Origin: Anaerolineae bacterium
GTDB lineage: Bacteria; Chloroflexota; Anaerolineae; Aggregatilineales; Phototrophicaceae
Direction of reading: 5' to 3'
NCBI GenBank assembly: GCA_020849765.1
Contig: JADLAY010000056.1
Location: 1-35,340 of the forward strand
Length of the DNA: 35,340 nt
Shown: in pieces, positions 1-7,680 of the stretch
How the letters are laid out: each line of letters opens with the position of its first letter
How positions within the stretch are numbered: position 1 is the stretch's first letter
Made by a program: the position numbers and the translations under genes
Notes under the pieces: generated by a model
What the model was told of the DNA's origin: nothing
What the model saw: only the letters and a program-made list of their open reading frames with translations
The model's database searches: none

Positions 1-250
1 CGAGGCTGCCGGAGACCTGGGTTTCCTGGCTGCTCTTCTGGTCAGAGAGGACGAACTGCGCACCGGCATCTTCAGAGGCTTCCTGCACACCACGGGCATA
101 TTCCTGCCAGTAGGGCTGCTGCATGTCATAGACCGAGTACCCGATGATGAACGGGTCTTTTTGCACGAAGGTGACGTCCTGCGCAGCGGCGACACCGACG
201 ATCAGGGTGACGAGTAACAAGAAAGTGATCAAGCGAATAGACGTTTTCAT
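1..250 (-). CDS. Ribose-type ABC transporter substrate-binding protein, N-terminal part (cut by window edge)
   Basis: The reading frame starts at ATG 250 and runs off the left edge, giving 83 residues. It opens with a signal peptide (a short basic start, a hydrophobic stretch, then GVAAAQD, with likely cleavage before Gln-Asp). The mature start, FIIGYSVYDMQQPYWQEY followed by an amphipathic helix, is typical of the first strand and helix of the periplasmic sugar-binding fold of the RbsB family (Peripla_BP_4). An AAGGAGG ribosome site lies about 8 bases upstream of the ATG. The gene follows the lyxose isomerase-like gene on the same strand after 177 bases, which suggests that its importer delivers the sugar used by that enzyme. 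The sugar itself cannot be read from this fragment. Confidence 0.85.
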   Translation of the reverse strand, partial: MKTSIRLITFLLLVTLIVGVAAAQDVTFVQKDPFIIGYSVYDMQQPYWQEYARGVQEASEDAGAQFVLSDQKSSQETQVSGSL

Positions 251-411
251 TGGCGCAACCTCCTTGAATTGTTGTGCGGTATCCCCTCAGGGATAGCTAA
301 ATCACGTCTAGTAGAGAACTGTTCCGGTAGCGTAACGGGCACTCCTTTTCTGACCAATGCGCTCCTCTCGTGTACATGCATTGCTGCCGATGCGTATCGC
401 GTGCCTGTGCG

Positions 412-427
412 GCTCGCCGTGGCGAGC
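412..427 (-). terminator. Hairpin directly after the lyxose isomerase stop codon
   Basis: GCTCGCC-GT-GGCGAGC forms a 7-bp GC-rich hairpin abutting the stop codon at 428-430. There is no run of T on the minus strand after it, so it may act as an mRNA 3' stabiliser or partial terminator rather than a strong intrinsic terminator. The remainder of 251-427 holds the ribosome site of the next gene and a small palindrome near 281-294. Confidence 0.35.
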
Positions 428-1114
428 TCACAGCGTCGCGATTGACGGATAATCCTTGAACAACAGGTACTTCGGCTTTTCGTCTTCGACGATGTCCGGC
501 AGGCGCCCGGTGGCTTCATAGAAGCGGTTGTCGACCCGGTCGTCGCCGACGGTCGAGACTTCGCCGATCAGGATTTTGCCAGTGCCCTTTTCGCCCCAGA
601 ACTTGTGATACTGCCCCGGGACGAGCGTGATGCTCTGGCCAGGCGTGAGGCGGACGATTTCGCCGGGCTGCGCAGTGACCTGCTGCCCGTCCATCGTCAC
701 CGTGATCGGCTGGTCGGAATAGCTGCCGTCTTCATTGCAGCCGAACAGCTCGATCATGAGGTTGCCACCGCCACGGTTGATGATGTCTTCCATCTTGCGG
801 TAGTGCGTGTGCGAGGGCAGGATCTGCTCTTCTTCGGTGATGATGATGCGCTCGCAGTACGGCTTGCGGTACTTGGGATCGTTGAAGTTGCCGTTGCGCA
901 GCGTGAACAACAGCAGACCAACCTTGTGGAAGTCGCCGCTGCCGAAGTCCGTCACATCCCAACCGAGCATGTTATCCTGGATCTCGATGTACTCTGGTCC
1001 TTTGGTCTTCCAATCATCGAGCGTCCAATAGCCGAAGGGCGGAAGCTTGAAGTGCATCTGGTCGACGAACGCCAACCCGTCCTCGATGATCCTGTTTAGT
1101 TCTGACCTTTTCAT
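428..1114 (-). CDS. D-lyxose isomerase-like cupin sugar isomerase
   Basis: The product is about 228 residues and resembles the D-lyxose ketol-isomerase family (Lyx_isomer, EC 5.3.1.15), a metal-dependent cupin that converts D-lyxose to D-xylulose and often D-mannose to D-fructose. The metal site is visible as SHTHYRKME (His102, His104, Glu109) and GQYHKFWGE (His170), numbered from the ATG at 1114; the spacing fits the family. I prefer that start because the protein then begins MKRSELNRII, as family members do. An ATG at 1126 would add four residues, and neither start has a clean ribosome site. The gene lies downstream of a LacI regulator and upstream of a ribose-type binding protein, so it probably isomerises an imported sugar. 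Whether lyxose or mannose is the real substrate is open. Confidence 0.85.
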   Translation of the reverse strand: MKRSELNRIIEDGLAFVDQMHFKLPPFGYWTLDDWKTKGPEYIEIQDNMLGWDVTDFGSGDFHKVGLLLFTLRNGNFNDPKYRKPYCERIIITEEEQILPSHTHYRKMEDIINRGGGNLMIELFGCNEDGSYSDQPITVTMDGQQVTAQPGEIVRLTPGQSITLVPGQYHKFWGEKGTGKILIGEVSTVGDDRVDNRFYEATGRLPDIVEDEKPKYLLFKDYPSIATL

Positions 1115-1288
1115 AGACAAGTCCATTCCCTACAGTGTGTTGACATCGCTACGGCGTCTTCCAGGTAATCAAATCAACTGTTGACATTCTGTAGCCTGAA
1201 AAGGTAAAACGTGTGGTTGGTGAAGAAATACAAACGTGTTCATGCCTCAGAAACATGAGTCATGTTGTGCTTCTGAACCAACCCCTTT

Positions 1289-1322
1289 CGGATACCGTCG
1301 AGCTTGGCGGTGAGGCGGTATC
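1289..1322 (-). terminator. Hairpin downstream of the LacI gene
   Basis: GGATACCG and CGGTATCC, 8-bp complementary arms separated by 18 bases, lie 30-65 bases after the LacI stop. No T-tract follows on the minus strand. It is a possible weak terminator separating the regulator from the isomerase gene. The rest of the gap 1127-1355 has an 11-bp palindrome (TCAAC-T-GTTGA, 1174-1184) of unknown role. Confidence 0.3.
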
Positions 1323-1355
1323 CGGATATTTTGTGACCTCTTTCATCAATAACCT

Positions 1356-2417
1356 CTATTCTGGTACAAGCGGTCCTTTCTCCAGATGATTGACCCTATC
1401 GACCGGCGCCGCCGTCGAGCCACGCACGATCAGCATCGGTTCGAAGGCGATGTGCGTTCGCACCGGCTCTCGCTTCTCCAGGATGTCGAGCAGGGTTTTG
1501 ATGCCCAGCGTGGCGATATCCTCAAGGCTCTGGCGCACCGTCGTCAACGGCGGTGTTTGATACATGGCGAACTCGATGTCGTCGACGCCGACGACCGAGA
1601 TATCGTGCGGAATGCGCAGCCCGGCCTGCGTGATGGCGCCCATCGCGCCGATGGCGACGCGATCGTTGGCGGCAAAGATGGCCGTAGGCAGCGGATCGAT
1701 CTTGAGCAGTTCCTGCATGGCGTTGTAGCCGGAGCGCGCGCTCCAGCTCGAATCGCTGAAGGCGACCGGGCCGGGTTCCAGCCCGCGCGCGCGGATGGTG
1801 TCGTGGAAGCCGTTCATGCGGTCGCGCGAGAGACGCAAATCGAGCGGGCCGCCGATGTGCGCAATGCGCGTGTGGCCGAGATCGAGCAGATGCTCCGCGA
1901 CGAGAACGCCCGTCGTCACGTTGTCGAGCGTCAGGGCCGGGCCGTTGTAGTTATCCGGGATTCGGTCGATGGCGACGACTCGTGTGCCCGCCGCCTCGAG
2001 ACTGTCCAGGCCCCACATCTCGTCTTTGGTGGCAACGAACAGCACACCATCGACGCCGCCCTGGGTCGCCATCTCGATGTACTTCTTCTCGCGTTCCAGG
2101 TCAGCGTGCGTGTTGTAGAGGATGACGCTGTAGCCGGATTCGTGGGCGTAGTATTCGACCGTGTTCGCCATCGAGGCGAAGAACGGGTTGGTGATGTCGG
2201 AGACGATCAGGGCGATCGTGCGCGTCGCGCCGGTGCGCAGACTGCGTGCGACCGTGTACGGTTGGTAGCCGAGCGCTTCAATTGCGGAGAGCACACGCGC
2301 GCGCGTTTCAGGGGCAATATCGGGTTTGTTATTGACGACGACTGAAACGGTTTGAATGGAGACATTCGCCAGTTTGGCGACGTCTTTCATGGTGGGGCGG
2401 TGCGATCTCTGCGGCAT
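1356..2417 (-). CDS. LacI family transcriptional regulator
   Basis: The 353-residue protein has the LacI layout. A helix-turn-helix with hinge is near residues 10-60 (TMKDVAKLANVSIQTVSVVV, then NNKPDIAPETRARVLSAIEALGYQP). A periplasmic-binding-protein-like effector domain follows (RTIALIVSDITNPFFASM, and later TAIFAANDRVAIGAMGAI and VVGVDDIEFA). It probably represses sugar genes and is released by a sugar. Its own upstream region has a promoter with a central-CG palindrome next to the -10 element, so autorepression is likely. The nearest downstream targets are the lyxose isomerase-like gene and the ribose-type binding protein. The ATG at 2390 (MKDVAK) is an alternative start. The family call is firm; the effector is unknown. 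Confidence 0.95.
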   Translation of the reverse strand: MPQRSHRPTMKDVAKLANVSIQTVSVVVNNKPDIAPETRARVLSAIEALGYQPYTVARSLRTGATRTIALIVSDITNPFFASMANTVEYYAHESGYSVILYNTHADLEREKKYIEMATQGGVDGVLFVATKDEMWGLDSLEAAGTRVVAIDRIPDNYNGPALTLDNVTTGVLVAEHLLDLGHTRIAHIGGPLDLRLSRDRMNGFHDTIRARGLEPGPVAFSDSSWSARSGYNAMQELLKIDPLPTAIFAANDRVAIGAMGAITQAGLRIPHDISVVGVDDIEFAMYQTPPLTTVRQSLEDIATLGIKTLLDILEKREPVRTHIAFEPMLIVRGSTAAPVDRVNHLEKGPLVPE

Positions 2418-2463
2418 GACAATCTGATCAATCTAGCAAGGAAAAGTATTCTGAACGATCACA

Positions 2464-2473
2464 TGAACGTTCA
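2464..2473. promoter_or_regulatory. LacI-type operator TGAACGTTCA
   Basis: A perfect 10-bp palindrome with a central CG, the usual shape of LacI-family operators, sits next to the -10 element of the LacI gene. A second, overlapping symmetry exists: CTGAACG (2451-2457) and CGTTCAG (2468-2474). Binding by the adjacent LacI protein is inferred from position and shape. Confidence 0.6.
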
Positions 2474-2474
2474 G

Positions 2475-2503
2475 ATCATAGCATGCTCGCCTTCAGGCCA
2501 CAA
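2475..2503 (-). promoter_or_regulatory. Promoter of the LacI gene (TTGTGG-17-TATGAT)
   Basis: On the minus strand the -35 box TTGTGG (2498-2503) and -10 box TATGAT (2475-2480) are 17 bases apart, the ideal sigma-70 spacing. The palindrome TGAACGTTCA follows at the expected transcription start, about 50 bases before the gene. The rest of the gap 2504-2642 shows only a GC-rich imperfect stem (2581-2622). Confidence 0.6.
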
Positions 2504-2642
2504 GCGAACTCGTGCAACTTGTACCAATTGTCATGGATGCAAGGGTGTCAACTGACGGGATTTTCGCGGATGGAGAGACGCCGCCAGCCCTCTTTTTCTC
2601 ATAGCGGCATGAGGGCCGGCAGCAATTGAGGCGGGATGCGGA

Positions 2643-3254
2643 TCAAACGCCGGTGCGAAGTTCGGCCAGCTTGCCCGCGCGATAGGTGATCTCGCGGAAG
2701 CGCGCCGTGCAGCCGTCCCCGGTCGGCGACTGCGACAGGAAGCCGATCTGGACGTCGGGCGCGTCGCCCAGGTCGAAGTAGCGGATCATGTGCCACCACT
2801 GCCCATCCGCCGAATAGTGGAAGGCATAGGCGCGGTCGAGCTTGGCGATGCGCAGGTAGGCCTGATGCCCGTCGACCGGCAGCGCATTGCAGTCGTCTGA
2901 GGTGCCGCGCGTGACGACCGAGACGACCATCACCTGCCCCTGCGGCGACAGTTCCAGGCACAGCTTGGCCCAGACCGTGCCCGACTGGCGGATGGCGAGC
3001 ACGCCCGCGTCATACGTGGCGGCGTGATCGACATCGACCAGCGCGCTGAGCGTGCACGGCGCGGCGACCGGCATCAGCAGCGCGGGCGCGTTGTGCGTGA
3101 CAGCGCCGGTCTCGGGATCAATGAACCAATCGCACTGCTGGTCGACGCGCATCGTCAGTGTGCCATCCGGCGCCAGTTCGGCGTGTCCGGGCGTGCCGTG
3201 CCAGTGCAGCGGCTGCGGTAATGAGTCAAGCGTGATGGGATCGTTGTGTGGCAT
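2643..3254 (-). CDS. DUF1349-like beta-sandwich protein
   Basis: The product is 203 residues from ATG 3254 (MPHNDPITLDSL), preceded by GGGAA; an upstream TTG at 3281 is less likely. The sequence resembles the DUF1349 family, concanavalin-like beta-sandwich proteins related to yeast 'regulation of enolase protein 1'. The pattern includes WHGTPGHAEL, TDWF-like QQCDWFIDPETG, AGVLAIRQSGTVWAKLCLE, SVVTRGTSDDCNALPVDG and a C-terminal IGFLSQSPTGDGCTARFREI. There is no signal peptide, so it is probably cytoplasmic. It is the last gene of the importer/aldolase/kinase set and may bind a carbohydrate, but its biochemical role is not known. Confidence 0.75.
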   Translation of the reverse strand: MPHNDPITLDSLPQPLHWHGTPGHAELAPDGTLTMRVDQQCDWFIDPETGAVTHNAPALLMPVAAPCTLSALVDVDHAATYDAGVLAIRQSGTVWAKLCLELSPQGQVMVVSVVTRGTSDDCNALPVDGHQAYLRIAKLDRAYAFHYSADGQWWHMIRYFDLGDAPDVQIGFLSQSPTGDGCTARFREITYRAGKLAELRTGV

Positions 3255-3315
3255 GATGAAGATTCCCAGGGTTGTAAGCAAAGATGCGGCCTATTGTAGC
3301 GCTAGCAGCGTGGGG

Positions 3316-3409
3316 CCCTCACCCTAAATCCCTCTCCCTTATGGAGAAGGACTTCCATGACCGTTTTTCCCACCATCTCCCGGAGCGAGAAGGGGTTGGG
3401 GGATGAGGG
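3316..3409. repeat. CCCTCACCC-type imperfect palindromic repeat, copy 1
   Basis: The element starts CCCTCACCCTAAATCCCTCT and ends with the roughly complementary GAGAAGGGGTTGGGGGATGA followed by GGG. The centre holds GGACTTCC (3349-3356), the complement of the GGAAGTCC octamer present in three other repeats of the window. It fills most of the gap between the kinase and DUF1349 genes. It looks like a non-autonomous palindromic element; no coding capacity. Confidence 0.6.
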
Positions 3410-3418
3410 TCTTAGCCC

Positions 3419-4603
3419 TTAATCCAGCAGCGCGGGCAGGAAGCCGCCAACGAACGCGTCGCCGAGGCCGATGGTGACGGCGTGGGCGCATTCGACCTGC
3501 ACGACCGGCACGCAGTGGATCAGATCGCCGGGCAAGCGGTTCAGAGCGTCGGCAAGCTGCGCCGCCTCTTTGACGGGCGGCAGATCCTCGACCTTGTTGT
3601 AGTCCTCAACCGAGAAGTCGTCACCATAGCAGTAGCGCGTCGTCGCCATCGTCACACCGGCTTTGAGCGCCCTGGCAAAGCGCGACGCGCGCTCGCCGTA
3701 GGCCAGCGCCCAGTGCTGCGTGTGGATGACCAGGCCCGGCGCGGGGATGATGCCCGCCAGGTCGCGCAGCGCGTCCTGAAGCTGGGCGGCGTCGAGCAGA
3801 TCGACTTTGCGCTTGAGGTAGCTCTGCATCTCGTCTTCGTTGAGGCTGTAGACGGTCAGTTTGCGCGCGAGCGCGTCGATGATGATGTGGCTGAAGCCCG
3901 GGTCGTAGAAGCCGCCGTCTTCATAATAGACGCGCGCATCCGGCGGCAGGCCTTCCATGATGCGCAGGATCGTTCCCAACCGGTCTTTGACCACGGCCTC
4001 GTCGTGCATGGCATTCATGCCGGAAATCAGGAACACCTCCGCCTCCGTGATCAGGTCGGCGAAGTCTTCGTTCATCTTCATCGTGATGTTGTCGACGTCG
4101 CTGTGATAGATCAGGCGGTTGGCGCGGCTCGTGCGCAGGTCGATGTCACCTGCCTTGACGACCGTGCCCTTGCCGAACTGCACGATCAGATGCGGGTACG
4201 AGCTGTCCTGCTCATTGCTGCAGACGTAGGGACTGTCATGCGGGATCAGGCGGCGGACATGGTCATTGATCGTGACCAGATGCAAGGCGGACGTGTAGCC
4301 GAACTTGCGCATGGCGATGGCCGCGCGCACGCTCGTCCCCCCAAGCGTGATCTTGCGCTCAAAGCGCTGCGAAAATGGTTCGATGATCTCCGGCGCGTAG
4401 ATGAAGCGTTCACCGCCGCTTCCGAGCTTGAGGAAGGCGAGGATCGTGATGACGAAATCGCGCTCACTCTGAATCGGCTTGTCGGTATCCAGCTCGGCGT
4501 CGTGGATGTCGTAGTGGGCGATCAGGTCTTCGAAAACGGCGGAATTCCACACGATCTCGTAGTCAATATTGTCGCCAAAGCCGAGGGCGATCTTCTCTTT
4601 CAT
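3419..4603 (-). CDS. ADP-dependent glucokinase/phosphofructokinase family sugar kinase
   Basis: The 394-residue protein resembles the ADP-dependent sugar kinase family (ADP_PFK_GK), a branch of the ribokinase fold best known from archaea, which uses ADP instead of ATP to phosphorylate glucose or fructose 6-phosphate. Visible motifs are GGTSVRAAIAM near residue 90 (sugar-binding region), FLISGMNAMHDE, VYSLNEDEMQ (the NxxE-type metal motif) and GLGDAFVGGF near the C-terminus (the GXGD catalytic motif). It is slightly shorter than archaeal members, and GGT replaces the more usual GGN, so the sugar may differ. It follows the aldolase gene and a GGAG site precedes the ATG. A route of kinase then aldolase is inferred; the phosphate donor and substrate are not proven by sequence. 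Confidence 0.8.
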   Translation of the reverse strand: MKEKIALGFGDNIDYEIVWNSAVFEDLIAHYDIHDAELDTDKPIQSERDFVITILAFLKLGSGGERFIYAPEIIEPFSQRFERKITLGGTSVRAAIAMRKFGYTSALHLVTINDHVRRLIPHDSPYVCSNEQDSSYPHLIVQFGKGTVVKAGDIDLRTSRANRLIYHSDVDNITMKMNEDFADLITEAEVFLISGMNAMHDEAVVKDRLGTILRIMEGLPPDARVYYEDGGFYDPGFSHIIIDALARKLTVYSLNEDEMQSYLKRKVDLLDAAQLQDALRDLAGIIPAPGLVIHTQHWALAYGERASRFARALKAGVTMATTRYCYGDDFSVEDYNKVEDLPPVKEAAQLADALNRLPGDLIHCVPVVQVECAHAVTIGLGDAFVGGFLPALLD

Positions 4604-4750
4604 GGATGCTTGTTCTCCGCCTGCGCGGCTGTGGTGACAACAAAGCGAATGGCCGTCTGCTCACCATTCGCTTCGTTGTTTGCCGGGTGTGTCGCTGAAT
4701 GTCTGGTTCGAACCGTGCTGATGAAGTCTCGGAGGCTGTGGCTTGAGTCG

Positions 4751-4822
4751 CCCTCACTCCCCACCCCTGAACCTATGGTTCGTCCCCTCCCCATTGCGAT
4801 GGGGAGGGGAATGAGGGGAGAG
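4751..4822. repeat. CCCTCACTCCCC-type palindromic repeat, copy 2
   Basis: CCCTCACTCCCC at the left is mirrored by GGGGAATGAGGGG at the right. Inside are a small palindrome GAACC-TAT-GGTTC (4769-4781) and an 11-bp hairpin (4784-4809). It lies between the aldolase and kinase genes and belongs to the same class as the elements at 3316 and 26524. The rest of the gap 4604-4854 shows nothing recognisable apart from the kinase ribosome site. Confidence 0.6.
4784..4809. terminator. Strong 11-bp hairpin between aldolase and kinase genes
   Basis: CCCCTCCCCAT-TGCG-ATGGGGAGGGG is a perfect 11-bp stem with a 4-base loop, about 50 bases after the aldolase stop. There is no T-run, so it could reduce readthrough or protect the upstream mRNA end, lowering kinase expression relative to aldolase. 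It is part of a dispersed repeat, so the effect may be incidental. Confidence 0.35.
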
Positions 4823-4854
4823 GACACATTCAACACTAACGCCCTGAGCTTGTG

Positions 4855-5715
4855 CTAATACAGTTCGGCTTTGCCACGCGCATCAAACAGGTCGATCTTG
4901 TGGTGCGCCACGACTTTCATGGCGTCGATGCACTGGGGGTAGAAGGTCAGCGGTTCGTAGACCAGCGGGTCGGCCAGGAACTCACGGGCTTTCTTGTAGA
5001 AGGCGCTCTTGATGTCGCTGGAGATGTTGATCTTGTTGATGCCGAGCTTGACCGACTGGGCGATTTCTTCGTCGGGATTGGCTGATCCGCCATGCAGCAC
5101 GAGCGGAAGATCGACCCTGGCGGTGATCTCTTTGAGCAGTTCGAGCTTGAGCTTCGGCTTGCGATCTTTCGGATAGAGGCCGTGCGCCGTGCCGATGGCG
5201 ACCGCCAGCGTATCAACGCCCGTCTCGTTGACGAACACCTCGACCTCGTTCGGGTCGACGTAGATGATGTCTTCCGAACCGGCTTCTGCCTGCTCGCCGG
5301 TCGTACCGATCGTGCCCAGCTCGCCTTCGACCGAGACATTGACCAGATGTGCCAGTTCGACCACCTTCTTGCTGATGGCGATGTTCTCATCCAACGGCTT
5401 GGTCGAGGCGTCGATCATGACCGACGTGAACCCGGCGCGAATAGCCGTCAGGATTTGGGTCATCGTCGAACCGTGATCCAGGTGGATGCAGACCGGGACG
5501 CACATGGCGTTCGCCTCTTCGATGGCCGTCTTAATGAACGACGGCTTGACGAAGGCCAGCTCATCCGGGTGAATGGCAAAGATCACGGGGGAGTGTGCCT
5601 CCTGCGAGGCTTCGACGACGCCGCGCAGCAGCATACTATTACTAATATTAAAGGCTGGCACCGCAAACGAATGCTTGTGCGCGACGGCCAGCAAATCCTT
5701 CATGTTCATCAGCAT
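4855..5715 (-). CDS. Class II fructose/tagatose-bisphosphate-type aldolase
   Basis: The product is 286 residues from ATG 5715, preceded by GGAG at a spacing of 8; an upstream in-frame ATG at 5760 lacks this. It is a zinc-dependent class II aldolase of the FbaA/GatY/KbaY group, which splits ketose (bis)phosphates into dihydroxyacetone phosphate and an aldehyde. The zinc and catalytic motifs are in order: VPAFNISN, CIHLDHGS (Asp and His), VEGELGTIG, GTAHGLY (zinc His), LVLHGGSA (zinc His) and NISSDIKSAF (phosphate loop). The gene lies between an importer permease and an ADP-type sugar kinase on the same strand, so it probably acts after the kinase. GatY/KbaY-like size and context favour a dedicated sugar route over general glycolysis; the exact substrate is open. 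Confidence 0.92.
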   Translation of the reverse strand: MLMNMKDLLAVAHKHSFAVPAFNISNSMLLRGVVEASQEAHSPVIFAIHPDELAFVKPSFIKTAIEEANAMCVPVCIHLDHGSTMTQILTAIRAGFTSVMIDASTKPLDENIAISKKVVELAHLVNVSVEGELGTIGTTGEQAEAGSEDIIYVDPNEVEVFVNETGVDTLAVAIGTAHGLYPKDRKPKLKLELLKEITARVDLPLVLHGGSANPDEEIAQSVKLGINKINISSDIKSAFYKKAREFLADPLVYEPLTFYPQCIDAMKVVAHHKIDLFDARGKAELY

Positions 5716-5798
5716 GGTGATGGCTCCGTTCAGTGAAATGATATCGGTCTCTGCGAACACTACGATGAAAGATGTAAATGTTCAGAATTGGAGCATGG

Positions 5799-6650
5799 TT
5801 AACCTTTGATCGACCCGACGGCCATTCCAGCGATAAAGTAGCGTTGAAAGAGCAGGAAGAGGATCAAAACCGGCAGTGATCCCAACACGCTCATCGCCAT
5901 CATCTGGTTCCATTCAAAGGAGTGCTGCCCCATCAATAATTGGATACCGATCGGAACCGTGCGCATATCGTTCGTTCGCGTCAGGGTGAGCGCGAACAGG
6001 AACTCATTCCATGCCAGCATGAAGGTATAGACGCCGACCGAGACGATGCCCGGTAGCGAAATCGGGACGAGTATCCTCCACAGAATGATGGAACTGCTTC
6101 CGCCATCGATCATGACGGCTTCATCGAGTTCGCGGGGGAGCGTGTTGAAGTAGCCTGTCATCATTATGATAGCGTAGGGAAGCGTAAATACCATATAGGT
6201 CAGGATCAAGGCCCAATACGTGTTGTAGAGCTGCAGCGCGACGATCAGGCCGAAGTAAGGGATCATCAGGGTGATCGGCGGCACCGACTGCACGCCGATG
6301 ATGAGCAGATTGAGTACGCGCTTGAAGCGGAAGTTGTAACGGCTGAAGCTGAACCCGGCCATGATACCGACGACCAGCGTACAGAGGGTGACCAGCCCGG
6401 AGACCAGATAGCTGTTGACGAAGTAGCGCACCTTCTGCGGGTCGGTAAGCACGGCCGTGTACGCCTGGAACGAGAATGACTCGTCGAACAGGCGCGGCGG
6501 GTAGGCAAAGATCTCCGTATTGGATTTGAACGAGGAGACCAGCATCCACAGCACGGGCAGCCCGGCGAACAGGGCGCCGAGCACCAGCCCGACGATCACC
6601 AGGAACCTGACCCATGACGTGCTTCCGGGTTGGGTGACCACCTTATTCAT
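5799..6650 (-). CDS. Carbohydrate ABC transporter permease, MalG type
   Basis: The 283-residue membrane protein has about six hydrophobic segments and the cytoplasmic EAA-type coupling motif, visible as LPRELDEAVMIDGGSSSIIL followed by WRILVPISLPGI. This is typical of the second inner-membrane subunit of CUT1 sugar importers. Its ATG lies inside the end of the preceding permease gene (8-base overlap), with AGAGG seven bases upstream, so the two are translationally coupled. It should pair with the upstream MalF-like subunit and the solute-binding protein. No ATPase gene is present here, so a shared MsmX/UgpC-like ATPase elsewhere in the genome is likely. Confidence 0.95.
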   Translation of the reverse strand: MNKVVTQPGSTSWVRFLVIVGLVLGALFAGLPVLWMLVSSFKSNTEIFAYPPRLFDESFSFQAYTAVLTDPQKVRYFVNSYLVSGLVTLCTLVVGIMAGFSFSRYNFRFKRVLNLLIIGVQSVPPITLMIPYFGLIVALQLYNTYWALILTYMVFTLPYAIIMMTGYFNTLPRELDEAVMIDGGSSSIILWRILVPISLPGIVSVGVYTFMLAWNEFLFALTLTRTNDMRTVPIGIQLLMGQHSFEWNQMMAMSVLGSLPVLILFLLFQRYFIAGMAVGSIKG

Positions 6651-7584
6651 TCGCCAACCTCTGATTTCTCACATAGAAGAATGCCACCACCGTCGACAGC
6701 GCCAGGATGACCATGGCCGTGGTCGAGGCGAGGGAAAACTCGTACGAACTGAACGCCAGCTTGTACGTGAACGTACTCAAGACTTCGGAGGCGCGGACGG
6801 GACCCCCGCCCGTCGTCATCCAGATCAGCGTGAACTGGTGCGTCGTCCAGATGAAGTCGAGCATCGCCAGGCTGACGATGATCGGCCTCAGCATCGGCAG
6901 GGTGATGTAGCGGAACAGCGCCACCGTGCCCGCGCCGTCGATCTTGCCCGCCTCGTACAGATCGTCGGAGATGCCCTGTAACCCGGCCAGGAAGCTGACC
7001 ATGTAGAAGGGATACCCGGCCCAGATATTGATGAAGATGACCGACGGCAGGGCGAGCTGCCGAGAAGCCAGCCATTCTATCGGCGCGTTGGCGACGCCGA
7101 TGCCGGACAGCACGAAGTTGACCACGCCGTTCGGGTTGAGCAGCAGCCGCCAGAGCACCGCAATGATCGACGCCGTGAAGACCCAGGGCAGGATGTAGAC
7201 GACTCGGAAAAGTGCTTTTGTGATCGGGCCGATGATCTTGGTGTTCAAGAGCATGGCGAAGGCCAGGCCGAGAATGAAATGCGCGATGACGCTGGCCAGC
7301 GCCAGAATAATCGTATGTTCAAACGCTTGAATGAAATTCTGGTCGGAGAGGATCTCCTGATAATTGCTGAGACCGACGAACTGCGGCGGTACGTTCGTGA
7401 TGATGACGTTATCCATCAACGAGTAATAGAAGACCGTCGCGATCGGGATGAGCGAGAGCACGCTCAGCAGAATCAAGGTCGGCGACAAGTAGGCAAAGGG
7501 AACCAGCTGCTTCCTGATCTTCAGCATCCTCGGTCTGCTTGCGCCTGTGGATGTTTCCCTGGGTGAGGCAATGCTATTTGCCAT
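6643..7584 (-). CDS. Carbohydrate ABC transporter permease, MalF type
   Basis: The 313-residue protein starts with a cytoplasmic tail, then FAYLSPTLILLSVLSLIPIA, the usual first membrane helix of CUT1 permeases. About six helices follow, with an EAA-type coupling loop (DLYEAGKIDGAGTVALFRYI then TLPMLRPIIV). It forms the heteromeric channel with the MalG-like protein encoded directly downstream. An ATG at residue 20 (MLKIRKQ) is an alternative start; the first ATG has GAGG about 14 bases upstream. A 12-bp hairpin separates it from the solute-binding protein gene upstream, which fits lower expression of the permeases. Confidence 0.95.
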   Translation of the reverse strand: MANSIASPRETSTGASRPRMLKIRKQLVPFAYLSPTLILLSVLSLIPIATVFYYSLMDNVIITNVPPQFVGLSNYQEILSDQNFIQAFEHTIILALASVIAHFILGLAFAMLLNTKIIGPITKALFRVVYILPWVFTASIIAVLWRLLLNPNGVVNFVLSGIGVANAPIEWLASRQLALPSVIFINIWAGYPFYMVSFLAGLQGISDDLYEAGKIDGAGTVALFRYITLPMLRPIIVSLAMLDFIWTTHQFTLIWMTTGGGPVRASEVLSTFTYKLAFSSYEFSLASTTAMVILALSTVVAFFYVRNQRLANE

Positions 7585-7614
7585 TGTGCTCGTGGTCCTC
7601 GTCTACTTTCAGGA

Positions 7615-7644
7615 GAGGCTGCAAGGCGCAGACCTTGCAGCCTC
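7615..7644. terminator. 12-bp hairpin between binding-protein and permease genes
   Basis: GAGGCTGCAAGG and CCTTGCAGCCTC form a perfect 12-bp stem with a 6-base loop, 37-66 bases after the stop of the solute-binding protein gene on the minus strand. Without a T-tract it is best read as an attenuator or 3'-end stabiliser, of the kind that keeps binding-protein mRNA in excess over permease mRNA (as between malE and malF in E. coli). Confidence 0.6.
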
Positions 7645-7680
7645 CAGTTCAAGAGGGGGTGCCTCTAGGGTGAGGTTCGA

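Noticed and set aside
4563..4836. Short minus-strand frames (64 and 78 codons) in the gap between aldolase and kinase genes
   Set aside because: They run through the palindromic repeat at 4751-4822, overlap the kinase start and show no recognisable protein.
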